Origin: Clostridia bacterium | Lineage (GTDB): Bacteria; Bacillota; Clostridia; Lachnospirales; Lachnospiraceae | Assembly (NCBI GenBank): GCA_910574835.1 | Contig: CAJTDE010000001.1 | Location: 186,001-250,000 of the forward strand | DNA: 64,000 bases | Direction of reading: 5' to 3' | Shown: piece by piece, positions 50,311 through 59,595 of the stretch | Numbering within the stretch: the first letter of the stretch is position 1 | Layout of the letters: each line of letters starts with the position of its first letter | Notes under the pieces: generated by a model | Told to the model about the DNA's origin: nothing | The model's input: the letters and a program-made list of their open reading frames with translations, nothing else | The model's database searches: none | Made by a program: the position numbers and the translations under genes

Positions 50311-51127
50311 GCTGTTTTGGGCGAACCTGAACCGCCTGCACCGGGACAAAACCTTTAAACTTGGATGTGCATTTCTGGCAGGCATGAGCATATATTTACC
50401 CATTCTTCATTATGTGGAACAGGGAGAGAAAGCAAATCCCAACAATTATTTCTGGAACTTTAACCTTGTAATCGGAGTGATTGCGGCCGTCTGCTGCAGC
50501 ATGTATCTGGGTACGGAATACAGCGACCGAACCATGCGTAATAAACTGATAGCAGGACATACGAGAAAAGACATCTATTTATCCAATTTAATCATCTGTA
50601 CCCTTGCCTGCTTTTTTGCGGTGGCAGTATATATAGCGGCGGAGAGTCTTGTGGGGATTCCACTAAACGGAAATGTCCGGATGGATCCGTGGGAGCTGGC
50701 GGTCCGGTTTCTGGTAAGCGGACTTATGATTTTGGCCTATGTCTCCATTTTCACCATGATCAGTATGCTGAATCAGAACAAGGCTTCCGGGGCTGTGGCC
50801 AATATCCTCCTGTTTTTCGCTCTGCTGGTGTTGGCCTTTGTTGTTAAAGCAAGGCTGACGGAGCCGGAATTTCTCACAAACCACTATACCTTAAATGAAT
50901 TAGGGGAGATGACACAGGGGGAACCCATGCCACATCCACGGTATCTTCAGGGAACTGTACGTGCCGTTTATGAGTTTCTGTATGATTTTCTTCCCACGGG
51001 GCAGATGATTCAGATGTGCAGCCAGGTATTCATATGGTGGCAGCGGATGGCGTTGTGCAATGTGGGGATTACGGCTGTGACTACGGGGATTGGGATGTAT
51101 TTGTTTGGGAAAAAAGATATTCGGTAG
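50303..51127 (+). CDS. ABC-2 type permease
   Basis: About 274 residues, six helices, starting MNKLFWANLNRLHRDKTFKL, with MYLGTEYSDRTMRNKLIAGH as the cytoplasmic loop that contacts the ATPase. The start at 50303 follows GGAGGTGGAG. A 60-residue extracellular segment lies between the last helices (LTNHYTLNELGEMTQGEPMP). Likely partner of the gene before it. Confidence 0.83.
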   Translation: MNKLFWANLNRLHRDKTFKLGCAFLAGMSIYLPILHYVEQGEKANPNNYFWNFNLVIGVIAAVCCSMYLGTEYSDRTMRNKLIAGHTRKDIYLSNLIICTLACFFAVAVYIAAESLVGIPLNGNVRMDPWELAVRFLVSGLMILAYVSIFTMISMLNQNKASGAVANILLFFALLVLAFVVKARLTEPEFLTNHYTLNELGEMTQGEPMPHPRYLQGTVRAVYEFLYDFLPTGQMIQMCSQVFIWWQRMALCNVGITAVTTGIGMYLFGKKDIR

Positions 51128-51142
51128 TTTAAAAGGACATGG

Positions 51143-52036
51143 ATGGAAAAAATGATTTGTATGGAAATATTGTGTCTGGTGCTGTTGGCGGTCTGCCTGC
51201 TGCTTTTATGGAAAATACACCTTTTGCGTAAAGGGGCAAAAGAAATACGCAGAGAATTTGAACAGAAGCTTTCGGAGGATACCAATACGCCCATTGTGAT
51301 TTCCACCCGGGACTTATGCATGCGTCAGTTAGCAGAGGGAATAAACCGTCAGCTTAAGCTTCTGAACCGGGAACGCCATCGGTTTTGGCAGGGAGATCGG
51401 GAGCTTAAGGAAGCGATCACCAACATTTCCCATGATCTGCGGACACCTCTGACGGCCATATCCGGGTATCTTGATCTGCTGGATCAGGAGGAGCACACCC
51501 CGACGGCAAGGCGGTATCTGGAAATGATCCGCAGCCGGACCAATGCCCTTGGTGACTTGACGGAGGAGCTGTTCACTTATTCCGTCATAACCTCCCAGGA
51601 GGAGAATGCGGGGGAGTACCTGTCACTGAATCGTGTATTGGAGGAAAGCCTGGCCTTTTACTACGGGGCCTTTGTGCAGCATAAGATAACACCCGAGATC
51701 TCCATTCCGGGGGAAAAGGCAGAGCGATTTCTCGATCGCTCTGCCCTTATGCGCATCTTTGGAAATATCATCAGCAATGCGCTGAAATACAGTGACGGAG
51801 ATCTGTCCGTAGTGATGAAGCCTGACGGGACCATTGTCTTTGCAAATAAAGCAGCGAGCCTCACTCCGGTTCTGGCAGGCAGACTCTTTGACCGCTTCTA
51901 CACGGTGGAAACCGGCAGTCAGTCCACGGGTCTTGGCCTGGCAATCGCAAAACAGCTATGCGAGCGCATGGGCGGCAGCATCCGGGCCGACTATCAGGAA
52001 GAAAAGCTGATCATAACTCTCTTTTTTCCAAAATAA
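51143..52036 (+). CDS. Sensor histidine kinase, single N-terminal helix
   Basis: 297 residues, one membrane helix (6-24) and no extracellular domain, then HisKA with H97 in NISHDLRTPLTAISGYLDLL and an ATPase domain (IISNALKY, FDRFYTVETGSQSTGLGLAI). Intramembrane-sensing kinases with so little outside usually receive the signal from their ABC transporter. Terminal gene of the RR-ABC-ABC-HK module. Confidence 0.87.
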   Translation: MEKMICMEILCLVLLAVCLLLLWKIHLLRKGAKEIRREFEQKLSEDTNTPIVISTRDLCMRQLAEGINRQLKLLNRERHRFWQGDRELKEAITNISHDLRTPLTAISGYLDLLDQEEHTPTARRYLEMIRSRTNALGDLTEELFTYSVITSQEENAGEYLSLNRVLEESLAFYYGAFVQHKITPEISIPGEKAERFLDRSALMRIFGNIISNALKYSDGDLSVVMKPDGTIVFANKAASLTPVLAGRLFDRFYTVETGSQSTGLGLAIAKQLCERMGGSIRADYQEEKLIITLFFPK

Positions 52037-52128
52037 AAACGGTATAAATGTGTTTCCAAAAACATGGTCTCTGCCAATGCAGAACATATACGGGCGTATC
52101 CGATTGACAGACATATTCTTACCTTATT

Positions 52129-53082
52129 TCAAGTTTCAAAAGCATCAGCCGCTTTCCGGAAACGCTCCATAACCTGAGAAAGAGAACGCACACCCGTACA
52201 GGCTCCCAGGGATTCCACGGCCAGAGACGCGGTCATATTGGCAAAGCGGCCGCAGTCCGCCAGAGCCATATGCTCCGAGAGCGCATAGAGAAATCCGGCG
52301 GCAAAATTATCGCCGGCTCCCGTGGTATCAATGCACCTCGTATGGGGATAAGCGGGAATCACAAGCCTCTGCTCTTTTGTCTTAATAAAACATCCGTCTT
52401 TCCCCATCTTAATCACCATACAGGACACGCCGCAGTCCAAAAAGGCATCGGCAATCTCATCGGGCTTGGAAAGGCCCGATACGGCCTTCGCCTCTTCATA
52501 GTTGGGAAATAAATAATCCAGATATTGAATGGCGTCCCGAATATCCGCAAGCCGTTCTCCATTTTTACAGCGCGTCATATCGGCGCAGAGAATAAGGCCC
52601 TGCTCCTTAGCGGACCGGAACAGAGAAGCCATAGCCGGAATGTCAAAACAGGGTGAGACGAAGATACTGGCAAAGCACAGAAGGGGAGCTTTTTTCAAAG
52701 CATCCGTATTAACATCCGAAAGCGCCAGTTTACGCAGGGACCCGTTCCGATTGGTGATAAAGGAACGTTCGGCCTCCTGATCCACCAAAACAACATTGAT
52801 CCCGGTGTCCAGATCCGATTCGATCACCGTATCCTCCGTAGAAACTCCATTTTCCCGGAAATAATTCAAAAGAATCTGTCCGCTCAGATCCGCCCCGAGC
52901 TTGGTAATAAGATTCACACGCTTTCCCAGGCGCGCCAGAGTGACGGCTTCGTTGGCGGCGTCTCCGCCGGGGGTAAGGGTAACGTGGTCTGCCGGACAGG
53001 AGCGGCCGGCCAGATCCTTTTTGGAAACGGGCCGGGCCAGAACATCCAGAACGGCGGCGCCGATGATGGTAATGTCGTACAT
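52129..53082 (-). CDS. PfkB family carbohydrate kinase
   Basis: 317 residues, ribokinase fold: GGDAANEAVTLARLG near the start and the catalytic DTTGAGDNFAAGFL near residue 255. The substrate may be a sugar or nucleoside; the sequence does not say. The start at 53082 follows AAAGGAG; the open frame continues upstream without conserved residues. It lies downstream of an amino acid symporter on the same strand, separated by about 200 nt. Confidence 0.88.
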   Translation of the reverse strand: MYDITIIGAAVLDVLARPVSKKDLAGRSCPADHVTLTPGGDAANEAVTLARLGKRVNLITKLGADLSGQILLNYFRENGVSTEDTVIESDLDTGINVVLVDQEAERSFITNRNGSLRKLALSDVNTDALKKAPLLCFASIFVSPCFDIPAMASLFRSAKEQGLILCADMTRCKNGERLADIRDAIQYLDYLFPNYEEAKAVSGLSKPDEIADAFLDCGVSCMVIKMGKDGCFIKTKEQRLVIPAYPHTRCIDTTGAGDNFAAGFLYALSEHMALADCGRFANMTASLAVESLGACTGVRSLSQVMERFRKAADAFET

Positions 53083-53278
53083 ATGGGTTATCTCCTTTGT
53101 GTGGTTGAAATGAATGATTCGAATCTTCCCCGCTTTATCAAATACTGCCATAATATAAGAGAGCCTTGCGACTGCTATATTAGCAAAGCTGCAAATAACT
53201 ATTAAAATTATAGCATTTGCTGATACGGCGGGCAATGCCAAAAACGGCTGCTGCTGTTTGCAGAATGAGCAACTATAA

Positions 53279-54715
53279 CTACTTCCGCCGCAATGGTACA
53301 GGAGTAATATCCTTCTCATCCGGATGCTTCAGGTAATACCGCGTATCCCTGGCAATGATATCGGACAGCAGCAGAACCGCCAGAAGATTCGGAACTGCCA
53401 TCAGCGCATTGAGGGTGTCCGCGATACTCCACACTAGTTCCAACCGCACAACCGGGGCAAAGACAAGAACAAGAATCCATAGAAAACGGTAAGGAAACAG
53501 CGATATTTTTCCAAACAGATATTCCAGGCAGCGTTCCCCGTAGTAGGACCACCCCAGTATGGTAGCATAAGCAAAGGTAATAATGCCGAAAATCAAAATG
53601 GGTCTTCCGATATAGGGAATCTGTGAAAAAGCAGCGGTAGTCAGCTCGCCCCCGGAAAGCGTCTCCCAGGCAACATTCCCTCCGCGCAGAATGCTGCTTA
53701 CCAGAACCAGTCCGGTGATAAGGCAGACCACAACCGTATCCCAGAAGGTGGCGGTGGAAGCAATAAGAGCTTGGCGAACAGGATTGCGTGTACGGGCGGC
53801 TGCAGCGATAATCGGAGCCGAGCCCATACCGGCTTCATTGGTAAACAGCCCCCGCGCAATGCCGTAGCGGGCCGCAAGCATGATACCGGATCCGGCCATT
53901 CCTCCCCCCACGGCCTTCGTGCTTCCAAAGGCAGAAGACAGAATCAGGGAAATGCTCTCTCCGAGCAGACTGCGGTTCAATACCAGAATCACAAGGCATC
54001 CGGCCAGATAGGAGAAGGCCATAAATGGGACAAGCCGTTCACAGACCCGGGCAATCGAACGGACGCCGCCCAGAATAACCAGGCAGGTAATAAGTCCGGT
54101 CACAAGCCCCACGGTAAGACAGACCGCGTCGGGCCGGACTGTCAGAAGCCGGGCCAAAAACGAAGAGCTTTCTTCTACAGCGGAGCGTACCGAGGAATCT
54201 ATGATTATGGCAATGGCGTTTACCTGAACCCCGCAGCCGATGCCAAAGGAAGTAAGAACGCCGAAGCAGGCAAAGAGAATGGCGGGGACGCGCATCCCCA
54301 GACCCCGTTCCAGGGCGTACATGGCGCCTCCGAGCATGGTGCCGTCCCTGGTGCGCACCCGGTATTTTACAGCGATAAGGGATTCTGCGTAGGTGGTAGC
54401 CATGCCGAAGACCCCGGTGAGCCAGCACCAGAATACGGCTCCCGGACCGCCCAGGGCAATGGCCGTTCCCACACCGATGATATTTCCGGTTCCAAGGGTG
54501 GAGGCGAGAGAGGTGGAGAGGGCCGCAAAGGGACTAATATCACCGTCGGAATCCGGGTCTCTGGTAAGGGAAAGCCGGATAGCCAGCGGTGTTTTACGCT
54601 GAATAAAGCCCGTTTTCCAGGTCATAAAAAGATGGGTGCCGAAAAGCAGGACAATCATGGGCATGCCCCAGAGGTATTGATTGAGGGTTTCGATAAATAC
54701 GGAGAGTGCGTTCAT
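53279..54715 (-). CDS. Sodium:alanine/glycine symporter (AGCS family)
   Basis: 478 residues with about ten helices. GTGNIIGVGTAIALGGPGAVFW is the family signature; GLFTNEAGMGSAPIIAAAAR later in the chain is the second conserved element. Imports alanine or glycine with Na+. The gene is oriented away from the iron-sulfur protein gene. AAAAAGGACCCGCC supplies a moderate ribosome binding site. Confidence 0.9.
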   Translation of the reverse strand: MNALSVFIETLNQYLWGMPMIVLLFGTHLFMTWKTGFIQRKTPLAIRLSLTRDPDSDGDISPFAALSTSLASTLGTGNIIGVGTAIALGGPGAVFWCWLTGVFGMATTYAESLIAVKYRVRTRDGTMLGGAMYALERGLGMRVPAILFACFGVLTSFGIGCGVQVNAIAIIIDSSVRSAVEESSSFLARLLTVRPDAVCLTVGLVTGLITCLVILGGVRSIARVCERLVPFMAFSYLAGCLVILVLNRSLLGESISLILSSAFGSTKAVGGGMAGSGIMLAARYGIARGLFTNEAGMGSAPIIAAAARTRNPVRQALIASTATFWDTVVVCLITGLVLVSSILRGGNVAWETLSGGELTTAAFSQIPYIGRPILIFGIITFAYATILGWSYYGERCLEYLFGKISLFPYRFLWILVLVFAPVVRLELVWSIADTLNALMAVPNLLAVLLLSDIIARDTRYYLKHPDEKDITPVPLRRK

Positions 54716-54925
54716 GGGCGGGTCCTTTTTGGGAGATTGATAGAATTATATGCGGCTGCAAACCAAAAATTTCATTGCCCATGAAGTTCGTCTGAAATTC
54801 GTTTTTTGATTTTCAGATACCTCTGGAATTAAATGAAAAAAGGAGTATAATAAAACCGGACATAAAATGTATTTTACGCGATAAGCAGAAAAGTCAAGTG
54901 TTTATAAGAAATGCTTTTGACCGAC

Positions 54926-55042
54926 CGGTAAAGTCGCAAAGGCGCACGAGAGAAACTTTTATGAGTGCCCTTTCGAATAAAAGTTTCTCTCATTACAGGT
55001 GCGCCGAAGCGACTTTACCCTTTAGTGCCGTCGCGCAGCGAC
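54926..55042 (+). repeat. Family A structured element, copy 3
   Basis: GGTAAAGTCGC / GCGACTTTACC outer stem, extended by GGCGCAC / GTGCGCC without mismatch; inner stem GAGAGAAACTTTTAT / ATAAAAGTTTCTCTC; hairpin GTCGCGCAGCGAC (55030-55042). AATAGGAGG of the next gene follows. TATAAT at 54846 may be the -10 box of the transcript. Confidence 0.85.
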
Positions 55043-55061
55043 TTTCAATAGGAGGAAAATC

Positions 55062-56348
55062 ATGGGACATCTAGCAAGCAGAGACGCCTATAAGAATCTG
55101 GAGGACCGCATCAACTGGTTTACCCAGGGCGCACCGGTATCGGACAGCCTGTATAAGATTCTCCAGGTGCTCTACACGGAAAAAGAAGCAAAATGGGTAG
55201 CACTCTTACCGGTGCGCCCCTTTACGGCAAAAAAGGCCGCACATATCTGGAACACCAGTGAGGCAAAGGCAGAAAAGTTTCTCACCCATCTGTGTGAAAA
55301 AGCCCTGTTGGTAGATTCTTACCACAACGGCGTGCGGAAATTCGTGATGCCGCCCCCAATGGCCGGCTTTATCGAATTTGCCCTGATGCGTACCAGAGGG
55401 GACATTGATCAGAAGTATTTAAGCGAACTGTATTACCAATATATGAATGTGGAGGAGGACTTTGTAAAGGACCTGTTCTTTGTCACGGAAACACGTCTGG
55501 GCCGCGTGTTCGTCCAGGAACCGGTGCTGACCAACGCAAACACCCTGCATATCCTGGATCACGAACGGGCCAGCCACATCGTGGAGGAAGCCGAATATAT
55601 AGGTCTGGGCACCTGCTACTGCCGTCACAAAATGCTCCATGCAGGCCATCCCTGCGAGATAGACGCGCCCCTGGACGTATGCCTCACCTTTGGAAATGTA
55701 GCCCGTTCCCTGGCGGAGCACGGCGGCTATGCCCGGCTCATTGACAAGGAAGAGGCTATGGATGCCCTGGAGCGGTCCTACGCCCATAACCTGGTGCAGA
55801 TCGGCGAAAATGTGCGGGAAGATCCGGCATTTATCTGCAACTGCTGCGGCTGCTGCTGCGAGGCGCTGCAGGCGGCCCGGAAGTTTGCGCCCATGCAGCC
55901 GGTGGCAACAACCAATTACATTCCCAAAGTAGACAAAGAAACCTGCATAGGCTGCGGAAAATGCGCCGGCGCCTGTCCGATTTTAGCTATTTCAATGGAG
56001 GAAGGGGAAAACGGGAAAAAGAAGGCGGCGATCAATGAAGAAATCTGTCTGGGCTGCGGCGTCTGCGCAGGGAATTGTCCCACGAAGGCCATTGAGATGA
56101 AGCGGCGTCCGGTACAGGTGATTACACCGGTGAACAGCACGCACCGTTTTGTTTTGCAGGCCATTGAAAAAGGCACATTGCAGAATCTGATTTTTGATAA
56201 CCAGGCATTTGCCAATCACAGAGCTATGGCGGCGGTGTTTGCGGCCATTCTGAAGCTCCCGCCTTTAAAACAGGCGCTGGCAAGTAAGCAGTTTAAGTCC
56301 GTTTATTTGGATAAACTGTTATCAAGTCAGATAAAGAAAAACAAATAA
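55062..56348 (+). CDS. 4Fe-4S ferredoxin-domain protein with N-terminal winged-helix-like region
   Basis: 428 residues. Residues 1-150 look helical and contain a winged-helix-like part. Middle cysteines GTCYCRHKM and FICNCCGCCCEA may bind a further cluster. Two 4Fe-4S motifs follow: CIGCGKCAGACP and CLGCGVCAGNCP. Similar proteins occur in anaerobes as electron carriers of unknown partner. The 60-residue C-terminal tail is basic. It stands alone. Confidence 0.78.
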   Translation: MGHLASRDAYKNLEDRINWFTQGAPVSDSLYKILQVLYTEKEAKWVALLPVRPFTAKKAAHIWNTSEAKAEKFLTHLCEKALLVDSYHNGVRKFVMPPPMAGFIEFALMRTRGDIDQKYLSELYYQYMNVEEDFVKDLFFVTETRLGRVFVQEPVLTNANTLHILDHERASHIVEEAEYIGLGTCYCRHKMLHAGHPCEIDAPLDVCLTFGNVARSLAEHGGYARLIDKEEAMDALERSYAHNLVQIGENVREDPAFICNCCGCCCEALQAARKFAPMQPVATTNYIPKVDKETCIGCGKCAGACPILAISMEEGENGKKKAAINEEICLGCGVCAGNCPTKAIEMKRRPVQVITPVNSTHRFVLQAIEKGTLQNLIFDNQAFANHRAMAAVFAAILKLPPLKQALASKQFKSVYLDKLLSSQIKKNK

Positions 56349-56555
56349 TAAAAGAAAAATCAAAGATTTGCCAAACGAAAGAAATTCCTCCATGTAGTAT
56401 TGCACATGTGTGACAGGATATACTATCTATTGTTACTCGAAAACTGCAATACTGTGTGCTGTCTGACCATTTGAAAAAATATTCGCATCATCAGCCGGAT
56501 TTTCAAGAGGTAAGTTACCGTAAGGACAATGCACAAAACATGGAGGAATTTTGTT

Positions 56556-57224
56556 ATGAAAAAACAAGTCTTGTTTTTGACGGCGGCGCTGACGGCGGCA
56601 GTGCTTGCCGGCTGCAGTACAACAGATAACACGGGGAACGATACTCAGAACGGCTCCTCCGGAACCGTTGTGGAAAATGTTGTGCCCAATCACGGAAATA
56701 CCCAGCAAAACACAGATAACAACAATCAAAACACAACCACCGACACAAATCAAAACGAGGCGGAAGGCGGAGATTACAAAATGGGCGTAGGCATTGTATC
56801 CCGTTTAAAACGCGCCCAGAATGCGGGAGACACGGATGGTTCTGCCGAGATCAATACCGTAGTGGCCGCAGTCACCGTAGACGGAGAGGGCCGCATCGCC
56901 AACTGCATCATTGATAAGGTGGAAAATAAGCTTCCGATCTCCAACACAGGCGCCATCGGCTCGCCGGCCAACACGGAATATTCCACCACAAAGGAGCTGG
57001 GGGACAGCTATGGCATGAAGGAAGCTTCTCCCATTGGAAAGGAATGGAACGAGCAGATAGCATCCTTTGAGCAATACGTCATCGGAAAAACCGTTGAGGA
57101 GGTAAATGGCATCAAAACCGATAACCAGGGCTATGCCGAGGAAAATGATTTGACAAGCTCCGTAACCATTTCCATCAGCGACTTCCAGGCAGCGATTACC
57201 AAAGCGGTAGAAAATGCCCGGTAA
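56556..57224 (+). CDS. Lipoprotein of unknown function
   Basis: About 222 residues. Signal peptide with lipobox (TAAVLAGCSTT, cysteine at about residue 20), an N/T/Q/D-rich spacer (residues 22-67) and a compact domain with VVAAVTVDGEGRIANCIIDK, reminiscent of secreted FMN-binding domains but without a clear flavin-linkage site. GGAGGAATT precedes the ATG at 56556. Probably attached to the outer membrane leaflet. Confidence 0.7.
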   Translation: MKKQVLFLTAALTAAVLAGCSTTDNTGNDTQNGSSGTVVENVVPNHGNTQQNTDNNNQNTTTDTNQNEAEGGDYKMGVGIVSRLKRAQNAGDTDGSAEINTVVAAVTVDGEGRIANCIIDKVENKLPISNTGAIGSPANTEYSTTKELGDSYGMKEASPIGKEWNEQIASFEQYVIGKTVEEVNGIKTDNQGYAEENDLTSSVTISISDFQAAITKAVENAR

Positions 57225-57292
57225 AGGATTCCGTATTATTTTTACTTGTGATAAACAGCATTTTCCTTTATAATGAAAAAAGTGTAAGAACT

Positions 57293-57327
57293 GCCTATCC
57301 CTGTGCATCAGAGCGGGGATAGGCGTT
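57293..57327 (+). terminator. Terminator after the lipoprotein gene
   Basis: GCCTATCCC / GGGGATAGGC stem with TTT following. Confidence 0.75.
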
Positions 57328-57429
57328 TACACAAAATCTATTGATGCATAAGATAATAGAGAGACACTTCTGTTACATATCCTGAAACGGGCGGTAACAG
57401 TATACTTCAAAGAACAGAGGGGGAAAGTT

Positions 57430-58614
57430 ATGCAGAAATTCTTTAAAAGCCTTCCATTCAAATTACTGGTGGGCGTAATTGCAGGTATTGTCATCGGTCT
57501 GGTGGCAAATGAAACCGTTATGAACGTGGTGGTAACGATTAAGCAGGTTCTCGGGCAGCTTATCACCTTCTGCGTGCCGCTGATTGTCATCGGCTTTATC
57601 GCGCCGTCCATAACCAAGCTGGGCAACAACGCATCCCGTATGCTTGGCGTAGCCCTGGTGCTGGCCTATGTGTCCTCCGTAGGAGCGGCACTGGCTTCTA
57701 TGGCCGTGGGCTTTGGTCTGATTCCGCATCTTTCCATTGTAACGGATGTGGAAGGGTTAAAGGAGCTGCCGGCTGTTTTATTCGAACTGGAGATTCCGCC
57801 GGTTATGTCTGTAATGAGTGCGCTGGCCTTTTCTCTTCTGGTGGGGCTTGGCGTCACCTGGACAAAATCACGCCAGCTGGAAACGATTTTAAATGAATTT
57901 CAGTCGGTGGTTCTGTCTATCGTAACCAAGGTAGTCATTCCCATACTGCCCTTCTTCATTGCTTCCACCTTCTGCGGCCTGGCCTATGAAGGAAGTATTA
58001 CCAAGCAGTTCCCGGTATTCCTGAAGGTTATCGTGATTGTTATGGCAGGACATTATCTGTGGATGCTGCTGCTCTATGCACTGGCAGGAGCTTATGCCGG
58101 TAAGAATCCGGTGGAAGTGGTAAAGCATTACGGTCCGGCGTACATTACGGCAGTCGGCACCATGTCCTCCGCCGCAACCCTGGCAGTTGCCCTGCGCTGT
58201 GCCAAGAAGTCTTCCGTCCTGCGCCAGGATATGGTGGACTTTGGGATACCGCTTTTTGCCAATATCCATCTCTGCGGATCGGTACTTACGGAAGTATTTT
58301 TCGTGATGACGGTTTCTCAGATTCTTTATGGAAAGCTGCCCTCACTTGGAACTATGGTATTGTTCTGCCTGCTTCTTGGTATATTTGCCATCGGAGCGCC
58401 GGGCGTGCCGGGAGGAACCGTGATGGCTTCCCTGGGCCTGATTACAGGAATCCTGCTTTTTGACGGGACGGGAACGGCGCTGATGCTTACGATCTTTGCC
58501 CTTCAGGACAGCTTCGGAACGGCTTGCAATGTAACGGGCGACGGCGCGCTGACCCTGATGCTTACCGGGTATGTGGAGAAGCATCATATCAGGGCGGAGG
58601 AAGCAAAGCTGTAG
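57430..58614 (+). CDS. Dicarboxylate/amino acid:cation symporter (DAACS family)
   Basis: 394 residues, eight helices plus the two re-entrant loops of GltPh-like transporters: VGTMSSAATLAVALRCAKKS in the first loop region, then GAPGVPGGTVMASLGLITGI, and FGTACNVTGDGALTLML with the aspartate-containing motif. It imports a C4-dicarboxylate or acidic/neutral amino acid with Na+ or H+. Single gene; terminator follows at 58641. Confidence 0.88.
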   Translation: MQKFFKSLPFKLLVGVIAGIVIGLVANETVMNVVVTIKQVLGQLITFCVPLIVIGFIAPSITKLGNNASRMLGVALVLAYVSSVGAALASMAVGFGLIPHLSIVTDVEGLKELPAVLFELEIPPVMSVMSALAFSLLVGLGVTWTKSRQLETILNEFQSVVLSIVTKVVIPILPFFIASTFCGLAYEGSITKQFPVFLKVIVIVMAGHYLWMLLLYALAGAYAGKNPVEVVKHYGPAYITAVGTMSSAATLAVALRCAKKSSVLRQDMVDFGIPLFANIHLCGSVLTEVFFVMTVSQILYGKLPSLGTMVLFCLLLGIFAIGAPGVPGGTVMASLGLITGILLFDGTGTALMLTIFALQDSFGTACNVTGDGALTLMLTGYVEKHHIRAEEAKL

Positions 58615-58640
58615 AAGAAGTAAATATGGAACGCTTCAGG

Positions 58641-58704
58641 GCTGCCGTAAAGCAGACTGGCCGGTCGAAATGATCGCGGCAGTCGGTTTTGCGGCGGCTT
58701 TTTT
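58641..58704 (+). terminator. Terminator after the symporter gene
   Basis: GCTGCCG...CGGCGGC outer arms with GACTG / CAGTC inside, followed by TTTTTT. Confidence 0.75.
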
Positions 58705-58740
58705 GTTTGTTGGGAAAAAATAAAAAAAATTTAGGGTAAT

Positions 58741-58771
58741 TAAAACCTTTTGGAAGACACACCCGTCTAAT
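58741..58771 (+). promoter_or_regulatory. Candidate ECF (SigV-type) promoter
   Basis: TAAAACCTTTTGG as -35 region and CGTCTAAT as -10 region at ECF spacing, close to the known SigV/ECF30 pattern (AAC in -35, CGTC in -10). This agrees with autoregulation of the sigma factor gene at 59101. Confidence 0.7.
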
Positions 58772-58787
58772 AGTTACAAGATTTTTA

Positions 58788-59081
58788 ATAGTCCGGCTAA
58801 GAACCTTTTGCCGGCCGGTAAAGTCGCAAAGGCGCACGAGAGGAACTTTTATGAGTGCCCTTTCGAATAAAAGTTTCTCTCATTACAGGTGTGCCGAAGC
58901 GACTTTACCCTTTAGTGCCGTCGCGCAGCGACTAAAATAGTCCGGCTAAGAGCCTTTTGCCGGCCGGTAAAGTCGCAAAGACGCACGAGAGGAACTTTTA
59001 TGAGTGCCCTTTCGAATAAAAGTTTCTCTCATTACAGGTGTGCCGAAGCGACTTTACCCTTTAGTGCCGTCGCGCAGCGAC
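58788..59081 (+). repeat. Family A structured element, two tandem copies (4 and 5)
   Basis: Copies at 58817-58932 and 58966-59081, 149 nt apart; each is preceded by TAGTCCGGCTAAGA and a GCCGGCC stretch. Stems as in copy 3, with GGCGCAC / GTGTGCC (one G-U pair) in copy 4 and GACGCAC / GTGTGCC (one mismatch) in copy 5. They fill the leader between the ECF promoter and the sigma gene. Confidence 0.88.
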
Positions 59082-59100
59082 TGGAATAGGAGGAGAACGG

Positions 59101-59595
59101 ATGCGAGCAGAGGCATTACAAAAGAAAGTAGAGGAAACGGTTCTGGATTCCTACGAAGCGATGTACCGCCTGGCATATACCTACGTGCGAAACGAGGAAG
59201 ACGCACTGGACATTGTTCAGGAAAGCGTCTACAAAGCTATCAAGCACTCAGCCTCCGTTAAGCAGGAGAGCTACATCAAAACCTGGCTGTGGCGCATTGT
59301 AATGAACACAGCCCTTGATTTTATCCGAAAGAATCAGAAGGAGATAGCAGTTGACGCCTTCTACGAAAACGGAAGAGAGGACAGCTACCGGGATTTTGAT
59401 ACCATAGAAGCCCTGAATGTATTGACGGAGAAGGAAAAGGCCGTTGTGGTGCTTCGGTTTTTCGAGGATCAGAAGCTAAGCGAGATTGCAAGAACTCTGA
59501 ATGAAAATACCAATACGGTAAAAACCATTTTATATCGAAGTCTTAAGAAGCTGAAGCTGGAGCTGACGGAAGGAGAGCTGAGCTATGAGGGATAA
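59101..59595 (+). CDS. sigV: ECF sigma factor (SigV-like)
   Basis: 164 residues with region 2 (YEAMYRLAYTYVRNEEDALD, IVQESVYKAIKH) and region 4 (LRFFEDQKLSEIARTLNENT, KTILYRSLKKLKLEL). Because the next gene is RsiV-like, this most likely is SigV, which answers lysozyme in Bacillus and Enterococcus by controlling peptidoglycan O-acetylation and teichoic acid modification. GGAATAGGAGG is its ribosome binding site. Confidence 0.87.
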   Translation: MRAEALQKKVEETVLDSYEAMYRLAYTYVRNEEDALDIVQESVYKAIKHSASVKQESYIKTWLWRIVMNTALDFIRKNQKEIAVDAFYENGREDSYRDFDTIEALNVLTEKEKAVVVLRFFEDQKLSEIARTLNENTNTVKTILYRSLKKLKLELTEGELSYEG

